Source of the DNA: Paeniglutamicibacter cryotolerans | GTDB taxonomy: Bacteria > Actinomycetota > Actinomycetes > Actinomycetales > Micrococcaceae | Length of the DNA stretch: 64,000 bases | NCBI RefSeq assembly: GCF_014190875.1 | Contig: NZ_JACHVS010000002.1 | Span: 496,001-560,000 of the forward strand | Direction: 5' to 3' | In this document: piece by piece, positions 45,120 to 56,258 of the stretch | Layout: the number at the start of each line of letters is the position of its first letter | Numbering within the stretch: the stretch's first letter is position 1 | Position numbers and translations under genes: made by a program | The notes under the pieces: model-generated | Seen by the model: the letters and a program-made list of their open reading frames with translations, nothing else | Told to the model about the DNA's origin: nothing | The model's database searches: none

Positions 45120-45548
45120 CCGGCGCTCAGGCGAAGACGGCCAGCAGCCCGGTAGTGGTCGGCGTCCCCGCTGCGTTCCCCAGTCAGGAATCCATGGGTC
45201 TGCGGGTGCCACTGCGACTAGTACTGGATCCGGGGATTGCAGGTGAACGGCCACGGCCTGTCCGGGCACCGGCGGAGGAGCGGCACGCAGGTTCCGGGTG
45301 GGGGGTTCCTCGAACTGCGGTTCCAATACCGTCTGATCCCGGGGTTGATAGAGGGTGCTGGGCGCGATGCCGCCCGCCTGCCCAGCCACCTGCGGCATGC
45401 GTGGCCGGTTCCGTAGTGCGTCATGCCAACAATGACATCATGGGGTGGGATACGGGCGTTTGGGCGACCAGGCCGGGTATTGAACAAGGTGTCGTTGATG
45501 CCCTAGCAGCCCCGCGGCATGGTTTCGAGGGGCACGGCGCCGCAAATC
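45120..45548. other. Gap between two convergent units
   Basis: About 430 bp with no recognisable gene. Open frames on both strands have Pro/Arg-biased composition and no ribosome binding site. Confidence 0.4.
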
Positions 45549-45589
45549 GTTCCCCCGCGGCAGCGGGGCGGCCTGCCTCGCGGGGGAAC
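45549..45589 (-). terminator. Hairpin downstream of LLM oxidoreductase
   Basis: Perfect 11-bp arms (45549-45559 with 45579-45589) lie 23 bp after the stop of the minus-strand flavin oxidoreductase gene. There is no long T-run in that direction. Confidence 0.6.
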
Positions 45590-45611
45590 GCGACCGGAAG
45601 GGCACCAGGGA

Positions 45612-46634
45612 TCAGCGCCAGCCGAGCAGCGGCGCCACGTGCTTCAGGATCGACTCAATGACATGGCTGTTGTAATCGACCCCGAGCTGGTTCGGGACGG
45701 TGAGCAGCAGTGTGTCGGCCGCGGCGATGGCCTCGTCCTCGGCCAGCTTCGCGGCCAGCTCGTCCGGGGCTCCGGCATAGGACTTTCCGAAGACCGCACG
45801 GGTCTTCTCATCGAGGTTGCCGATCTGGTCGGAGCTGTTTCGGTCGCGGCCGAAGTATTGCCAATCGCGCTCGTCCGTCAGTGCGAAGATGCTGCGGCTG
45901 ACCGAGACACGAGGCTCGTGCTGATGCCCGGCCTCCTTCCAGGCCTGTCGGTAGAGTTCGATCTGCTCGGCTTGCTGCACGTGGAAGGGTTTGCCGCTCT
46001 CGTCGTCCTTGAGGGTGGAACTCTGGAGGTTCATGCCGAGTTTCGCCGCCCAGACTGCGGTGGCGTTGGATCCGGATCCCCACCAGATGCGCTCGCGCAG
46101 GCCGGCCGAATATGGCTCCACGCGCAGCAACCCCGGGGGATTCGGGAACATCGGGCGCGGGTTCGGCTCCGCGAAGCCTTTGCCGGTGAGTACCTCCAGC
46201 AGGCGCTCGGTGTGCCTGCGGCCCATGTCGGCGTCTGACTCGCTGGCGGTGGGGGAGAATCCGAAGTGGCGCCACCCGTCGATGACCTGCTCGGGTGAAC
46301 CACGGCTAATGCCCAGTTGCAGCCGTCCGCCGGAGATCAGGTCGGTTGCACCGGCATCCTCTGCCATGTAGAGGGGGTTCTCGTAGCGCATGTCGATCAC
46401 TCCGGTACCGATCTCGATGCGGTTGGTGCGGGCGCCGATCGCGGCGAGCAGCGGAAACGGTGAGGCATGTTGTTGAGCGAAGTGGTGGACGCGGAAATAC
46501 GCGCCGTCCGCTCCGAGCTCCTCGGCCGCGACAGCGAGGTCGATCGCCTGCAGCAGCGAGTCCGCCGCGCTACGCGTGGCGGACTGGGGATGGTCGGTCC
46601 AATGGCCGAATGACAGGAATCCGATGTTCTTCAC
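45612..46634 (-). CDS. LLM-class flavin-dependent oxidoreductase
   Basis: A luciferase-like TIM-barrel flavoenzyme of about 340 residues that uses reduced FMN or F420. Typical segments are KNIGFLSFGHW at the N-terminus, the LAVAAEELGADGAYFRVHHFA block, ARTNRIEIGTGVIDMRYENP and GGRLQLGISRGSP. The start is set at GTG 46634 to give the usual N-terminus; the frame is open to an ATG at 46733, and the ribosome binding site is weak in both cases. It is monocistronic. The natural substrate is unknown. Confidence 0.85.
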   Translation of the reverse strand: MKNIGFLSFGHWTDHPQSATRSAADSLLQAIDLAVAAEELGADGAYFRVHHFAQQHASPFPLLAAIGARTNRIEIGTGVIDMRYENPLYMAEDAGATDLISGGRLQLGISRGSPEQVIDGWRHFGFSPTASESDADMGRRHTERLLEVLTGKGFAEPNPRPMFPNPPGLLRVEPYSAGLRERIWWGSGSNATAVWAAKLGMNLQSSTLKDDESGKPFHVQQAEQIELYRQAWKEAGHQHEPRVSVSRSIFALTDERDWQYFGRDRNSSDQIGNLDEKTRAVFGKSYAGAPDELAAKLAEDEAIAAADTLLLTVPNQLGVDYNSHVIESILKHVAPLLGWR

Positions 46635-47468
46635 ACCAGCAGCCAACAGCGTGGCGGCGGTGCCTATTCCCCGGAGGAAGGCATGGGTTGCTCCCGGGTG
46701 TGCAGAGGCAGGAGTCCTTCCACGGTGCAGCACTCCCGCTGCACCGGCACATCGTGGCCTTGGTGGCTGTGGATGGATGTGCGGCCGGGACGATCAGGAT
46801 ACTGAAACGGATCGCCGGGGTCCGCTTGGCCGGCGGCACTTTCGCCGCATGCCTGGCTCGAGTTCCCAGGGGGTTCCTCGGCTATGGGGGATTTTGCCAT
46901 GGATGCAAGGGTGGTATCCCGGCGTCGTTGAGGCGAGGGCCAAACGGGGTGCGAAAGCCACCGGGATGATGATGTCGCTGCCGATCCACTACGTGCTACG
47001 TTTGCCCTAAGGCTGCGGATCTCGGTCCGTCTGCCCGTCAGTATTTTTACGGGTATGGAAGAAACGGTGGGTCACGGTGGCAGCGAACAACGGACGGGGC
47101 CCGGACCGGAACCGGCATTCCGAAGCTCATCCGGGCGGGTATTTCGCCGCGACGTTCGATGCGGACCCGGTAGGTTTTCCGGGTCAGCACAACGTTCGCA
47201 AAGCCGCGCGCACATCCGGGAAACGGTGGGACAGCGTGGGTCCGGAAAGGGCCGATTTTGGACACCTGAAAACTGCCGCAGTCAAAGACGCAGCTCGTTT
47301 CGCCAGGGACTTGCCCGTGCCGGGTAACCAGCGCTTCCTGGATGTTGCGAGCCGTCCTTGCGAACTCGAGAACTGCTGGCCGGAGGTGCCCGTCCGGGTG
47401 AATTCGTCGGGCGTAGCGTGCGAGACCTGGCCCAAGCCCTCTGCCGTCGAGACGATGGGTCGCACCCC
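46635..47468. other. Gene-poor region
   Basis: About 830 bp between the LLM gene and the kinase. Several open frames exist (for example 47077-47472), but none has a family motif, and they end abruptly. It probably contains the promoters of both flanking genes and decayed sequence. Confidence 0.4.
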
Positions 47469-48296
47469 ATGACTCGCCTGCCCCATGAAATGGACCGCCG
47501 TCCGGTGGAGGCCGTGGTGATCGGCTCTCAGCTGGCCTACGGATCGGTGGGGAACAATGCGATCGGCCGGCTGCTATCCGAGGCCGGGCACCGCTGTGTC
47601 ATGGTGCCCACCACGCTATTGAGCAACCTGCCCCACTATGAGGGCGTCAGCGGTGGCTCGATCCCCGACGAATGGCTCAGCGGCATCCTCGATGACCTGC
47701 TCAGGCTCGAGGTCCTGGACCCGGTACGGGTGATCGCCATCGGCTATCTCTCGTCCCCGGGCCAGGCCGCGATCATCGCAAGGTGGCTCGTGCGGTTCCG
47801 GGAGGTGAATGAAAACGCGCTGATCCTAGTGGACCCGATCATGGGAGACGATGACGTGGGCCTCTATGTCGCACCGGAAGTCGCCGCGTCCTTCGCAGAA
47901 CACTTGCTGCCGCTGGCCAATGCAATCACGCCCAACCGCTTCGAGCTGGGCGTGATTGCGGGCAAGGTGCCGGAGGACCTGGACGAGGTCTGCTCCCAGG
48001 CGGAGAAGCTGCTCTCCGCCACCACCGAATGGGTTGTGGTGACCAGCGCCCAAGATCCCCGCGAAGACAACGGCATAGTGCTCAACGTGGTCCTGACCGA
48101 TGAGGCCACCGAGGTCCGGGGCACAGAATTCGAGCCATCCACTGCCAAGGGCGCGGGCGACCTATTCGTCGGGCACCTGCTCTGCGGGCTGTTTGACGAC
48201 TTGGAACCGCTCGGGCTGATGGCAGCCGTCGAGGCATCCGGCGCGGCGGTGGTAGCGGCCCTGTCCAGCGCCACGGCACACCCTGAACTGGACTGA
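47469..48296 (+). CDS. Pyridoxal/pyridoxamine kinase-like protein
   Basis: A 275-residue ribokinase-fold enzyme of the PdxK/PdxY type, which phosphorylates B6 vitamers with ATP. Seen are VIGSQLAYGSVGNNAIGRLL at the N-terminus, the LVDPIMGDDDVGLYV metal/phosphate region, ITPNRFELGVIAG and a C-terminal STAKGAGDLFVGHL motif with the catalytic Asp (GAGD). The ATG at 47469 gives the standard N-terminus; the upstream extension looks like noise. No B6 genes adjoin it. Confidence 0.85.
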   Translation: MTRLPHEMDRRPVEAVVIGSQLAYGSVGNNAIGRLLSEAGHRCVMVPTTLLSNLPHYEGVSGGSIPDEWLSGILDDLLRLEVLDPVRVIAIGYLSSPGQAAIIARWLVRFREVNENALILVDPIMGDDDVGLYVAPEVAASFAEHLLPLANAITPNRFELGVIAGKVPEDLDEVCSQAEKLLSATTEWVVVTSAQDPREDNGIVLNVVLTDEATEVRGTEFEPSTAKGAGDLFVGHLLCGLFDDLEPLGLMAAVEASGAAVVAALSSATAHPELD

Positions 48297-48334
48297 CCCT
48301 GCAGCGGTTCCACGAATGGGGAGAAGCGGACGAT

Positions 48335-49032
48335 TCAGGCCCAGGTGTTGGGGCCCGGCCGCGGTCGCCTGATCGCTTGGTGGCCTTCCGGCCCACCGCC
48401 GCGGACTGGACGCCGATGGCTTGCGGGATGGAATTGGCCACGCTCCCGCGGGATAAGGAACCTGTCGGCCAGTGCCGCCCGTTCATGGTCAAATAACCCT
48501 GCTGACCAGACTGCGGGCGAGCTGACATCGGGCAGGAACGCGTCACCCGCGCTAGTGGTCCTGCCGATGGTGCGGGCCAAGATTGTGACCTTCTTGGCTT
48601 CGTTCAGCAGATCGGCGGCCCGGGCCAGCTCGCCGGGGTGGGCAACGATGACAGGTCGGGGCGCCTTTACCACCAAGGTGCGGATGGAAGCAGCCACGGC
48701 CAAGCCCCGATCACCGGGAATCTCCAGCACGGCCCGGGCATGCAGCGCGGGGCCGGAACCTGGCTGCGCTGCGCCTCATGGATCCCCTTGGCCAGGTGCA
48801 GATTTCCCGATCCGCAGCTTCCGGCTCAGACGGCGGGCTTCCCGGTCAGCTCGGCTTCGGCGCAGGCGGTGAAAGCGTCCCCTTCCCCGTGCAGTAGCGG
48901 CGCCCAACGCATTGAACCGTCGATGCGTATGGCGTCGGTCTGCCCGTTCAGGAAGTCCCCGGCAACGCCGTAGACCCGTTTGACGTTGTTGGCCTTGAGC
49001 ATGGAGGTCAGGTGATGCGCAATCGTGGTCAT
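48335..49032 (-). pseudogene. Pyruvate oxidase (PoxB)-like TPP enzyme remnant
   Basis: It begins with an intact N-terminus, TTIAHHLTSMLKANNVKRVYGVAGDFLNGQTDAIR, then LHGEGDAFTACAEAELTGKPAV and a stop. In other frames GSCGSGNLHLAKGIHEAQRS, PGDRGLAVAA and PGELARAADLLNEAKKVTILA follow. This is the order in a thiamine-diphosphate pyruvate oxidase (TPP-binding Glu in HGEGDA, then the GSGNLHL loop). The last two-thirds of the enzyme is missing. GGAGAACC precedes the start codon, so a short peptide could still be made. Confidence 0.8.
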
Positions 49033-49201
49033 GGCGGTTCTCCTTCGCCGCCGGGATGTGCTGTGGCTTATGTTGCGCCCGGGCAGTGCAGGGGCATGGG
49101 CGGTGGGGGGTCAAGCCTGTGGCCGGCCGGGTGGTGAGTGCCGACACCTTCCGACACGCCAGCAAAAACGCGACACGAAAGAACTTAAAGTCGGGCGGAC
49201 T

Positions 49202-49287
49202 TGCTCCACAGCCTGTGGATGGCGAGTTGAAAAGGCCGTGTTCTCGCGGTTTAAACCGGACGAATTATCCACAGTCCATGTGGATCC
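49202..49287. promoter_or_regulatory. Cluster of DnaA-box-like sites upstream of nrd operon
   Basis: One perfect consensus box TTATCCACA (49265-49273) is flanked by near-matches: TGCTCCACA at 49202-49210 (plus), TGTGGATGG at 49214-49222 and TGTGGATCC at 49279-49287 (minus sense). Four boxes in 86 bp is unusual outside oriC. DnaA control of ribonucleotide reductase genes is known from the E. coli nrdAB promoter; here it is inference. Confidence 0.45.
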
Positions 49288-49313
49288 CCTTGCGGGGGAA
49301 TCACCCTCTTGTA

Positions 49314-49361
49314 ATACATCATCTTGGGGTTCAAGATGGAGTCATGCACTAGATGTAGTAT
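49314..49361 (+). promoter_or_regulatory. Candidate tandem NrdR boxes
   Basis: Two 16-bp sites resemble the NrdR consensus (ACACwATATwTwGTGT): 49314-49329 (ATACATCATCTTGGGG, weaker) and 49346-49361 (GCACTAGATGTAGTAT, good dyad). Their centres are 32 bp apart, about three helical turns, the spacing known for NrdR site pairs. They lie about 190-235 bp before nrdH. Confidence 0.55.
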
Positions 49362-49549
49362 TGAAACCGCTGGCGAGGCCATACGTGGAAACCATGAAAA
49401 TGATGGGATTCGCAGGAATCCCAACCATGCGCGGACATAGATAGTTCGTCTAGAAGCGGTGCCCCAAGCCCACACTGTTCTGAGCAGGTGGAAGTAGGCG
49501 GCCGGCAACACCTAAATACTTAAACTTTTTGCACGAGGGGATCAGGGTC

Positions 49550-49795
49550 ATGACCGTCACGGTTTACACCAAACCAGCATGCGTTCAGTGCAACGCAACG
49601 TACAGAGCACTGGATAAGAAGGGGATCACGTACCAGAGCGTCGATATCTCCCAGGATCCCGATGCCCTGGAGCGCGTTCGCGCTCTGGGCTACATGCAGG
49701 CCCCGGTAGTCATCACCGACGCCGATCACTGGTCCGGCTTCCGCCCGGATAAGATCGAGGAACTGGCCTTGGCCGTTACCTCCTCCGTGGCCTAA
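49550..49795 (+). CDS. nrdH: Glutaredoxin-like protein NrdH
   Basis: An 81-residue thioredoxin-fold protein that reduces the class Ib ribonucleotide reductase. The redox motif C-V-Q-C follows TVYTKPA, and APVVITDADHWSGFRPDKI is the NrdH-type C-terminal block (WSGFRP). AGGGG upstream fixes the ATG at 49550. It is first in the nrdHIEF operon, 48 bp before nrdI, and accepts electrons from thioredoxin reductase. Confidence 0.95.
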   Translation: MTVTVYTKPACVQCNATYRALDKKGITYQSVDISQDPDALERVRALGYMQAPVVITDADHWSGFRPDKIEELALAVTSSVA

Positions 49796-49843
49796 CCAAG
49801 CCACCCCAGCACCAACCAGCCAAAGGAAATCGAGGCGGTCGCG

Positions 49844-50323
49844 ATGTCTAGTCCTTCGTTGGCTCCGCCGCGGCGGGAGGCCGAATCGACACCGGAGGCG
49901 ACGACGAGCGACCGGTTGATCTATTTCTCCTCGGTGTCCGGCTATACCAAGCGGTTCATGGAAAAGCTTGGGCAGGACTGCTCGCGGATCCCCTTGTACG
50001 CAAGCGAACCGCCGCTGGTGGCCACCGAACCGTTCGTCTTGGTCCTCCCCACGTATGGTGGGGAGGCAGGGGAACGATCGATTCCCCCGCAGGTCGTCCG
50101 TTTCCTCAACGAGGAGCGGAACCGGCGGCTCCTGCGCGGTGTCATTGGCGCCGGAAACACAAATTTTGGAACAACGTACTGCTTGGCGGCCATTAAGATC
50201 GCCGCCAAGTGTGAGGTTCCGCTGCTATATAGATTTGAACTCATGGGCACGCCCGAGGATGTTGCCCGCGTAAGCGAAGGATTGGAAGTCTTTTGGACAC
50301 GAAAGTCGCAGAATCAACTGTGA
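49844..50323 (+). CDS. nrdI: Flavodoxin-like NrdI
   Basis: A 159-residue FMN flavodoxin that supplies oxidant for assembling the dimanganese-tyrosyl cofactor of NrdF. It has [18 protein letters not shown], the LVLPTYGG loop and [18 protein letters not shown]. The first 24 residues are a poorly conserved extension. It overlaps the nrdE frame by 31 bp, consistent with coupled translation. Confidence 0.95.
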   Translation: MSSPSLAPPRREAESTPEATTSDRLIYFSSVSGYTKRFMEKLGQDCSRIPLYASEPPLVATEPFVLVLPTYGGEAGERSIPPQVVRFLNEERNRRLLRGVIGAGNTNFGTTYCLAAIKIAAKCEVPLLYRFELMGTPEDVARVSEGLEVFWTRKSQNQL

Positions 50324-52461
50324 AACAGGATTCGAAGGAAATGCCAGCCGCATTCCAGGGCCTGGGTTACCACGAGCTGAACGCCATGTTGAACCTTTAT
50401 GGGCCCAACGGCGAGATCCAGTTCGATGCCGACCGTGCTGCCGCGCGCCAGTACTTCTTGGAGCACGTCAACAACAACACCGTCTTCTTCCACGACCTGG
50501 ACGAGAAGCTCGAATACCTGGTGAAGCACGAGTACTACGAGCGGGAAACCCTCGACCAGTACACGATGAACTTCATCCGCGACCTGTACCGCAGCGCATA
50601 CTCCAAGAAGTTCCGCTTCGAGACTTTCCTTGGCGCCTTCAAGTTCTATACCTCGTACACGCTGAAGACCTTCGACGGCAAGCGCTACCTGGAACGCTAC
50701 GAGGACCGCGTGTGCATGGTTGCCCTGCACCTGGCCCGCGGCGACGAGGCCATGGCGATGAACCTGGTCGACGAGATCATCGGCGGCCGCTTCCAGCCAG
50801 CCACCCCGACGTTCCTGAATGCCGGCAAGGCCCAGCGCGGCGAGCTCGTCTCCTGCTTCCTGCTCCGCGTTGAAGACAACATGGAGTCGATCTCCCGCGG
50901 CATCAACTCCTCGCTGCAGCTCTCCAAGCGCGGCGGCGGCGTAGCCCTCTCGCTGACCAACATCCGCGAGCACGGTGCACCGATCAAGCAGATCGAGAAC
51001 CAGTCCTCTGGCGTCATCCCGGTGATGAAGCTCCTCGAAGACAGCTTCTCCTACGCCAACCAGCTCGGTGCCCGCCAGGGTGCCGGTGCGGTGTACTTGC
51101 ATGCCCACCACCCGGACATCAACCGCTTCCTGGACACCAAGCGCGAGAACGCCGACGAGAAGATCCGCATCAAGACCCTGTCACTGGGCGTCGTGGTCCC
51201 GGACATCACCTTTGAGCTGGCCCGCAAGAACGAGGACATGTACCTCTTCTCCCCGTACGACGTGCAGCGCGTCTACGGCGTGCCGTTCTCGGACATCTCC
51301 GTGTCGGAGAAGTACTACGAGATGGTCGATGATGCCCGCATCAAGAAGACCAAGATCAACGCCCGTGAGTTCTTCCAGACCCTGGCCGAGATCCAGTTCG
51401 AGTCCGGCTACCCGTACATCATGTTCGAGGACACGGTAAACCGCGCCAACCCGATCAAGGGCAAGATCTCCATGAGCAACCTCTGCTCCGAGATCCTGCA
51501 GGTTTCCACCGCCTCGGAATACACCGAGGACCTGGGCTACGAGACCATCGGCAAGGACATCTCTTGCAACCTGGGCTCGATGAACATCGCCAAGACCATG
51601 GACGGACCGGACTTCGGGGGCTCCATCGAGACCTCGATCCGTGCGCTGTCCGCCGTCTCGGACATGTCCTACATCAACTCGGTGCCGTCCATCGCCCAAG
51701 GCAACCTGCAGTCGCACGCCATCGGCCTGGGCCAGATGAACCTGCACGGCTACCTGGCTCGTGAACGCGTCCACTACGGTTCCGAGGTGGGCCTGGACTT
51801 CACGAACATCTACTTCTACTCGGTGCTTTTCCACGCGATCCGGGCCTCGAACCTGCTCGCCATCGAAAAGAAGGAAACGTTCGGCGGTTTCGAAGATTCG
51901 AAGTACGCCTCGGGCGAGTTCTTCGACAAGTACACCGAGCAGGAATGGCTTCCGGCGACCGAACGCGTCGCCGAGCTGTTCGCCAAGATTCAGATCCCGA
52001 CCCAGGACGACTGGCGCGCGCTGAAGGCCTCGGTCATGGAGCACGGCATCTACAACCAGAACCTGCAGGCGGTCCCGCCGACCGGTTCGATCTCCTACAT
52101 CAACAACTCGACCTCTTCCATCCACCCGGTGGCGGCAAAGATCGAGATCCGCAAGGAAGGCAAGATCGGACGGGTTTACTACCCGGCCCCGTACCTGACC
52201 AACGACAACCTCGAGTACTACGCGGATGCCTACGAAATCGGCTACGAGAAGATCATCGACACCTACGCCGTTGCCACCCAGCACGTCGATCAGGGCCTGT
52301 CGCTGACCTTGTTCTTCAAGGACACCGCCACCACGCGTGACATCAACAAGGCGCAGATCTACGCGTGGAAGAAGGGCATCAAGACCCTGTACTACATCCG
52401 TCTGCGCCAGCTGGCCCTTGAAGGTACCGAGGTCGACGGCTGCGTCAGCTGCATGCTGTAA
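50293..52461 (+). CDS. nrdE: Class Ib ribonucleotide reductase alpha subunit NrdE
   Basis: The catalytic subunit, 722 residues, reducing ribonucleoside diphosphates to deoxy forms by a thiyl-radical mechanism with NrdF and NrdH. Visible are the short N-terminus without an ATP cone, [22 protein letters not shown] (one redox cysteine), the active-site [11 protein letters not shown], and the C-terminal swinging-arm pair CVSCML. The TTG at 50293 has GGAAG 4 nt upstream; GTG 50320, overlapping the nrdI stop, and ATG 50341 are alternatives. Length fits NrdE (about 700-720). Confidence 0.95.
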   Translation: MDTKVAESTVKQDSKEMPAAFQGLGYHELNAMLNLYGPNGEIQFDADRAAARQYFLEHVNNNTVFFHDLDEKLEYLVKHEYYERETLDQYTMNFIRDLYRSAYSKKFRFETFLGAFKFYTSYTLKTFDGKRYLERYEDRVCMVALHLARGDEAMAMNLVDEIIGGRFQPATPTFLNAGKAQRGELVSCFLLRVEDNMESISRGINSSLQLSKRGGGVALSLTNIREHGAPIKQIENQSSGVIPVMKLLEDSFSYANQLGARQGAGAVYLHAHHPDINRFLDTKRENADEKIRIKTLSLGVVVPDITFELARKNEDMYLFSPYDVQRVYGVPFSDISVSEKYYEMVDDARIKKTKINAREFFQTLAEIQFESGYPYIMFEDTVNRANPIKGKISMSNLCSEILQVSTASEYTEDLGYETIGKDISCNLGSMNIAKTMDGPDFGGSIETSIRALSAVSDMSYINSVPSIAQGNLQSHAIGLGQMNLHGYLARERVHYGSEVGLDFTNIYFYSVLFHAIRASNLLAIEKKETFGGFEDSKYASGEFFDKYTEQEWLPATERVAELFAKIQIPTQDDWRALKASVMEHGIYNQNLQAVPPTGSISYINNSTSSIHPVAAKIEIRKEGKIGRVYYPAPYLTNDNLEYYADAYEIGYEKIIDTYAVATQHVDQGLSLTLFFKDTATTRDINKAQIYAWKKGIKTLYYIRLRQLALEGTEVDGCVSCML

Positions 52462-52569
52462 GCAGAATCACCCTGCAGTATCTGTTGGCGGGCAGCGATG
52501 CCCGCCAACCCCGGGGGCGCCGATGGGACTGAAATCCACCGGCGTGCCCCGCACCCACACACTCAATGA

Positions 52570-53565
<996 letters not shown>

Positions 53566-53753
53566 GCTCCTCCCACGCTTCGTCAGCAACAAACCAGTTG
53601 GCCGTCGGCCCGCCCTCGTGGCGGACCTGCGGCCATTTGGCTTTCCGGGCCCGAGTCCTTTTCCTGCTGACGAACTGCGGGGCAAGCGGCGGGCCGGTCG
53701 CGCATCCGTGCTGTGGGAGATGCGGCGCCGGAGTCACGTGGGTGGGATCAACA

Positions 53754-53957
53754 ATGTTTGTACCAGCCATTATTCTGATCACGCTTGCCAGGGTCTTCCA
53801 CGCCTGCGGAACCTTACTCAAGTCCCGGATCACGGCATCCGGGGCAGGCCACTGCCGAGGGCTCGGTGCGGGTTTCACTGCCATTATGGCCGTCACTGGG
53901 GCGGTGGCGTGGCTGCTGGTGGTGCCCGATCTGGCGTGGGTCATCGTTATCCGGTAG
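53754..53957 (+). CDS. Possible small membrane protein
   Basis: A 67-codon frame from ATG 53754 with two hydrophobic segments (MFVPAIILITLARVFHACG; FTAIMAVTGAVAWLLVVPD). There is no clear ribosome binding site and no family match. It lies in the 750-bp interval between nrdF and the ABC transporter, which otherwise shows nothing recognisable. Weak candidate. Confidence 0.25.
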   Translation: MFVPAIILITLARVFHACGTLLKSRITASGAGHCRGLGAGFTAIMAVTGAVAWLLVVPDLAWVIVIR

Positions 53958-54315
53958 GTAATCGAGCCGTCGAAAAGCAACGTTTCCGCAAGTTCTCGGT
54001 GGACATCCGGGGCGTCTGTCTCATCCCGTATTCCGCTGGGGTTCTGGAGCCAAACTCGGCCGAATCAGCAGGTGAGGCAGGTCAGCAGTCAGTGGCGAGC
54101 TCTACGCGGGACTGTTCTCGGCAGTGCCTGACCGGATAGGACGAAGGGCCCGGATCGACGATGGTGCATGGTGCGTACCGGAAAACCGGATCGGTCAGCT
54201 GAAAACAAGGGCAGGAACCATCGTGTGAATTGACAGAATTCGGCCTACACTTCTGCCTAGGAGTCCCGCGCCGACCAGATTGATCTCCGCCGTGGGCTCT
54301 GGCAGGAGGCACGTG

Positions 54316-56178
54316 ATGAAGGATCTGCGAACTCATGGAGGGGCTTGGAAGCCCAAGCCCCGGTTGATTGGAATTATAGCGATAGCATTTTTGGCATTGA
54401 CGGGGTGCACCTCGGGAAATAATACGTCGAACGGAACATCGGACACCGCGCCGGGCAAAGCAGCGAATACCGCCACCTTTGCGCTGCCACCCAATACGGT
54501 TCCCAACTGGATTTGGCCCTTTACGCCCATTGCCGATTTCTCGTTGACGAACATCTCGAATCTCCAGCAGCTGATGTTCCGTCCGCTGTATTGGTTCGGC
54601 AACGAGGGGAAGGCCGAGGTCAACGACTCCCTGAGCTTGGCTGATCAGCCCGTCTATAGCAACGGTGGTAAGACGGTCACTATCAAACTCAAGGACTACA
54701 ACTGGTCCGACGGCAATCCCATCACATCCACCGACGTGATGTTCTGGTACAACATGGCGAAGGCCGAAAAGACTAACTTTGCTGCTTACGTGCCGGGACA
54801 GTTCCCCGACAACATCGTCTCGGCCACCGCTCCCGATGCCAAGACTATTGTCTTCAACACTGACAAGGCCTACAGCGAGCAGTGGTTCCTGTACAACCAG
54901 ATTTCACAAATTACGCCGATGCCCCCGGCCTGGGACATGACGGCCACAGACACCAAGGGCGATTGTGCGACGAACGAGTCCGGTTGTGCGGCCGTGTACA
55001 AGTACATGGTGAGCCAATCCGAGGACTTGCCCACTTATGCAACTAACCCGCTGTGGCAGACGGTCAGCGGCCCCTGGATGCTCAAGAGCTTCAGTTCCGA
55101 TGGAAACATCACCTTCGTACCGAACGAGAAGTACTCCGGACCGATCAAGCCGTCGCTGAAGGAATTCATCGAGGTGCCGTTCACCACGGATTCAGCGGAG
55201 TTCAATGTACTGCGCGGAGCGTCGACTATTGATGTCGGGTACATTCCTACCCAAGACTTGACCGATCCAAGGCCGACGAACACCACGCCAGACCAGGCCG
55301 GGCCCAACCCGTTGAGTGAAAACTACACCTTGGCGCCGTGGAATCTCTACGGGATCAACTACTTCCCGATCAACTACAATAACCCCAAAGTTGGTCCGAT
55401 TTTCAAGCAGTTGTACTTCCGTCAGGCCATGCAATCGGTAGTGGATCAGCAGGGCATTCTCACTACTGCGGCGAAGAACTACGGCTTCGAGACGACGGGG
55501 CCAGTGCCACTGTTCCCCGACAGCCCGTTGATCTCCGCGATTGAGAAGAATAATCCGTATCCGTTCGACATCGCTACCGCAACAAAGTACCTGACCGATA
55601 ACGGCTGGAGTGTCACAGCAGGCTCTGCAGCCACGTGTACGAAACCGGGAACGGCGGCGGGTGAATGCGGTGCTGGAATCGCCTCAGGACAGGCGCTGGA
55701 GTTCAACCTGCTTTATGCCAGCGGCCAACAAACAATCACCACTGCCATGGAATCCATGAAGTCCAATGCAGCCCAGGCCGGCATCATCTTGAATATCACC
55801 TCGGCACCGTTCAATACTGTCACCGGCACGGCCGTTCCCTGCAGCGGGGCGACCTGCACCTGGGAAATGGGCAACTGGGGTGGCGGCTGGGTATACGCAC
55901 CCGACTTCTACCCGACCGGTGAAACGCTTTTCCAGACGGGCGCCGGCTCGAACAGTGGCGGATACTCGAACCACGCGGTCGACAAGCTGATCGCGGCAAC
56001 AACCACGAAAAGTGGTACCGCAGTGATGCAGGCGTATGAGGACGCACTTGCCAAGGACGTCCCCGTGGTGTGGCAACCGAACTACACCTACAGCCTGACA
56101 TTGATCGCTAATGCCCTGAAGGGCGCCACGCCGCAGAACCCGTACGGCTCAATTTCCCCCGAGGAATGGCACTACTGA
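54316..56178 (+). CDS. Peptide-type ABC transporter substrate-binding lipoprotein
   Basis: A 620-residue family 5 (OppA/DppA-like) solute-binding protein. An N-terminal signal with lipobox LTGC puts the lipidated cysteine at residue 31, so it is anchored outside the membrane. Typical segments are LMFRPLYWFGNEGKAEVNDSL, VTIKLKDYNWSDGNPITSTDV and AMQSVVDQQGI. GGAGG lies 9 nt before the ATG at 54316. It is the first gene of a four-gene importer operon; base composition and codon use look less GC-rich than the housekeeping genes, hinting at transfer. Ligand is probably a peptide or similar compound. Confidence 0.9.
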   Translation: MKDLRTHGGAWKPKPRLIGIIAIAFLALTGCTSGNNTSNGTSDTAPGKAANTATFALPPNTVPNWIWPFTPIADFSLTNISNLQQLMFRPLYWFGNEGKAEVNDSLSLADQPVYSNGGKTVTIKLKDYNWSDGNPITSTDVMFWYNMAKAEKTNFAAYVPGQFPDNIVSATAPDAKTIVFNTDKAYSEQWFLYNQISQITPMPPAWDMTATDTKGDCATNESGCAAVYKYMVSQSEDLPTYATNPLWQTVSGPWMLKSFSSDGNITFVPNEKYSGPIKPSLKEFIEVPFTTDSAEFNVLRGASTIDVGYIPTQDLTDPRPTNTTPDQAGPNPLSENYTLAPWNLYGINYFPINYNNPKVGPIFKQLYFRQAMQSVVDQQGILTTAAKNYGFETTGPVPLFPDSPLISAIEKNNPYPFDIATATKYLTDNGWSVTAGSAATCTKPGTAAGECGAGIASGQALEFNLLYASGQQTITTAMESMKSNAAQAGIILNITSAPFNTVTGTAVPCSGATCTWEMGNWGGGWVYAPDFYPTGETLFQTGAGSNSGGYSNHAVDKLIAATTTKSGTAVMQAYEDALAKDVPVVWQPNYTYSLTLIANALKGATPQNPYGSISPEEWHY

Positions 56179-56258
56179 GGCTCCGGCCGCAGTGAAATGC
56201 TAGTGAAGGTGGCGGAAAGTATGAAGTCGCACGACACCCCGTCCGTGGGGCGGGTCAC

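Noticed and set aside
47077..47472. Possible methyltransferase-like frame before the PdxK-like gene
   Set aside because: Only a vague RFLDVASRP resemblance to a SAM-binding motif; no other motif and no start signal.
49202..49287. DnaA boxes as a chromosomal origin
   Set aside because: Only four boxes, no AT-rich unwinding stretch and no dnaA/dnaN neighbours, so a promoter role is more likely than oriC.
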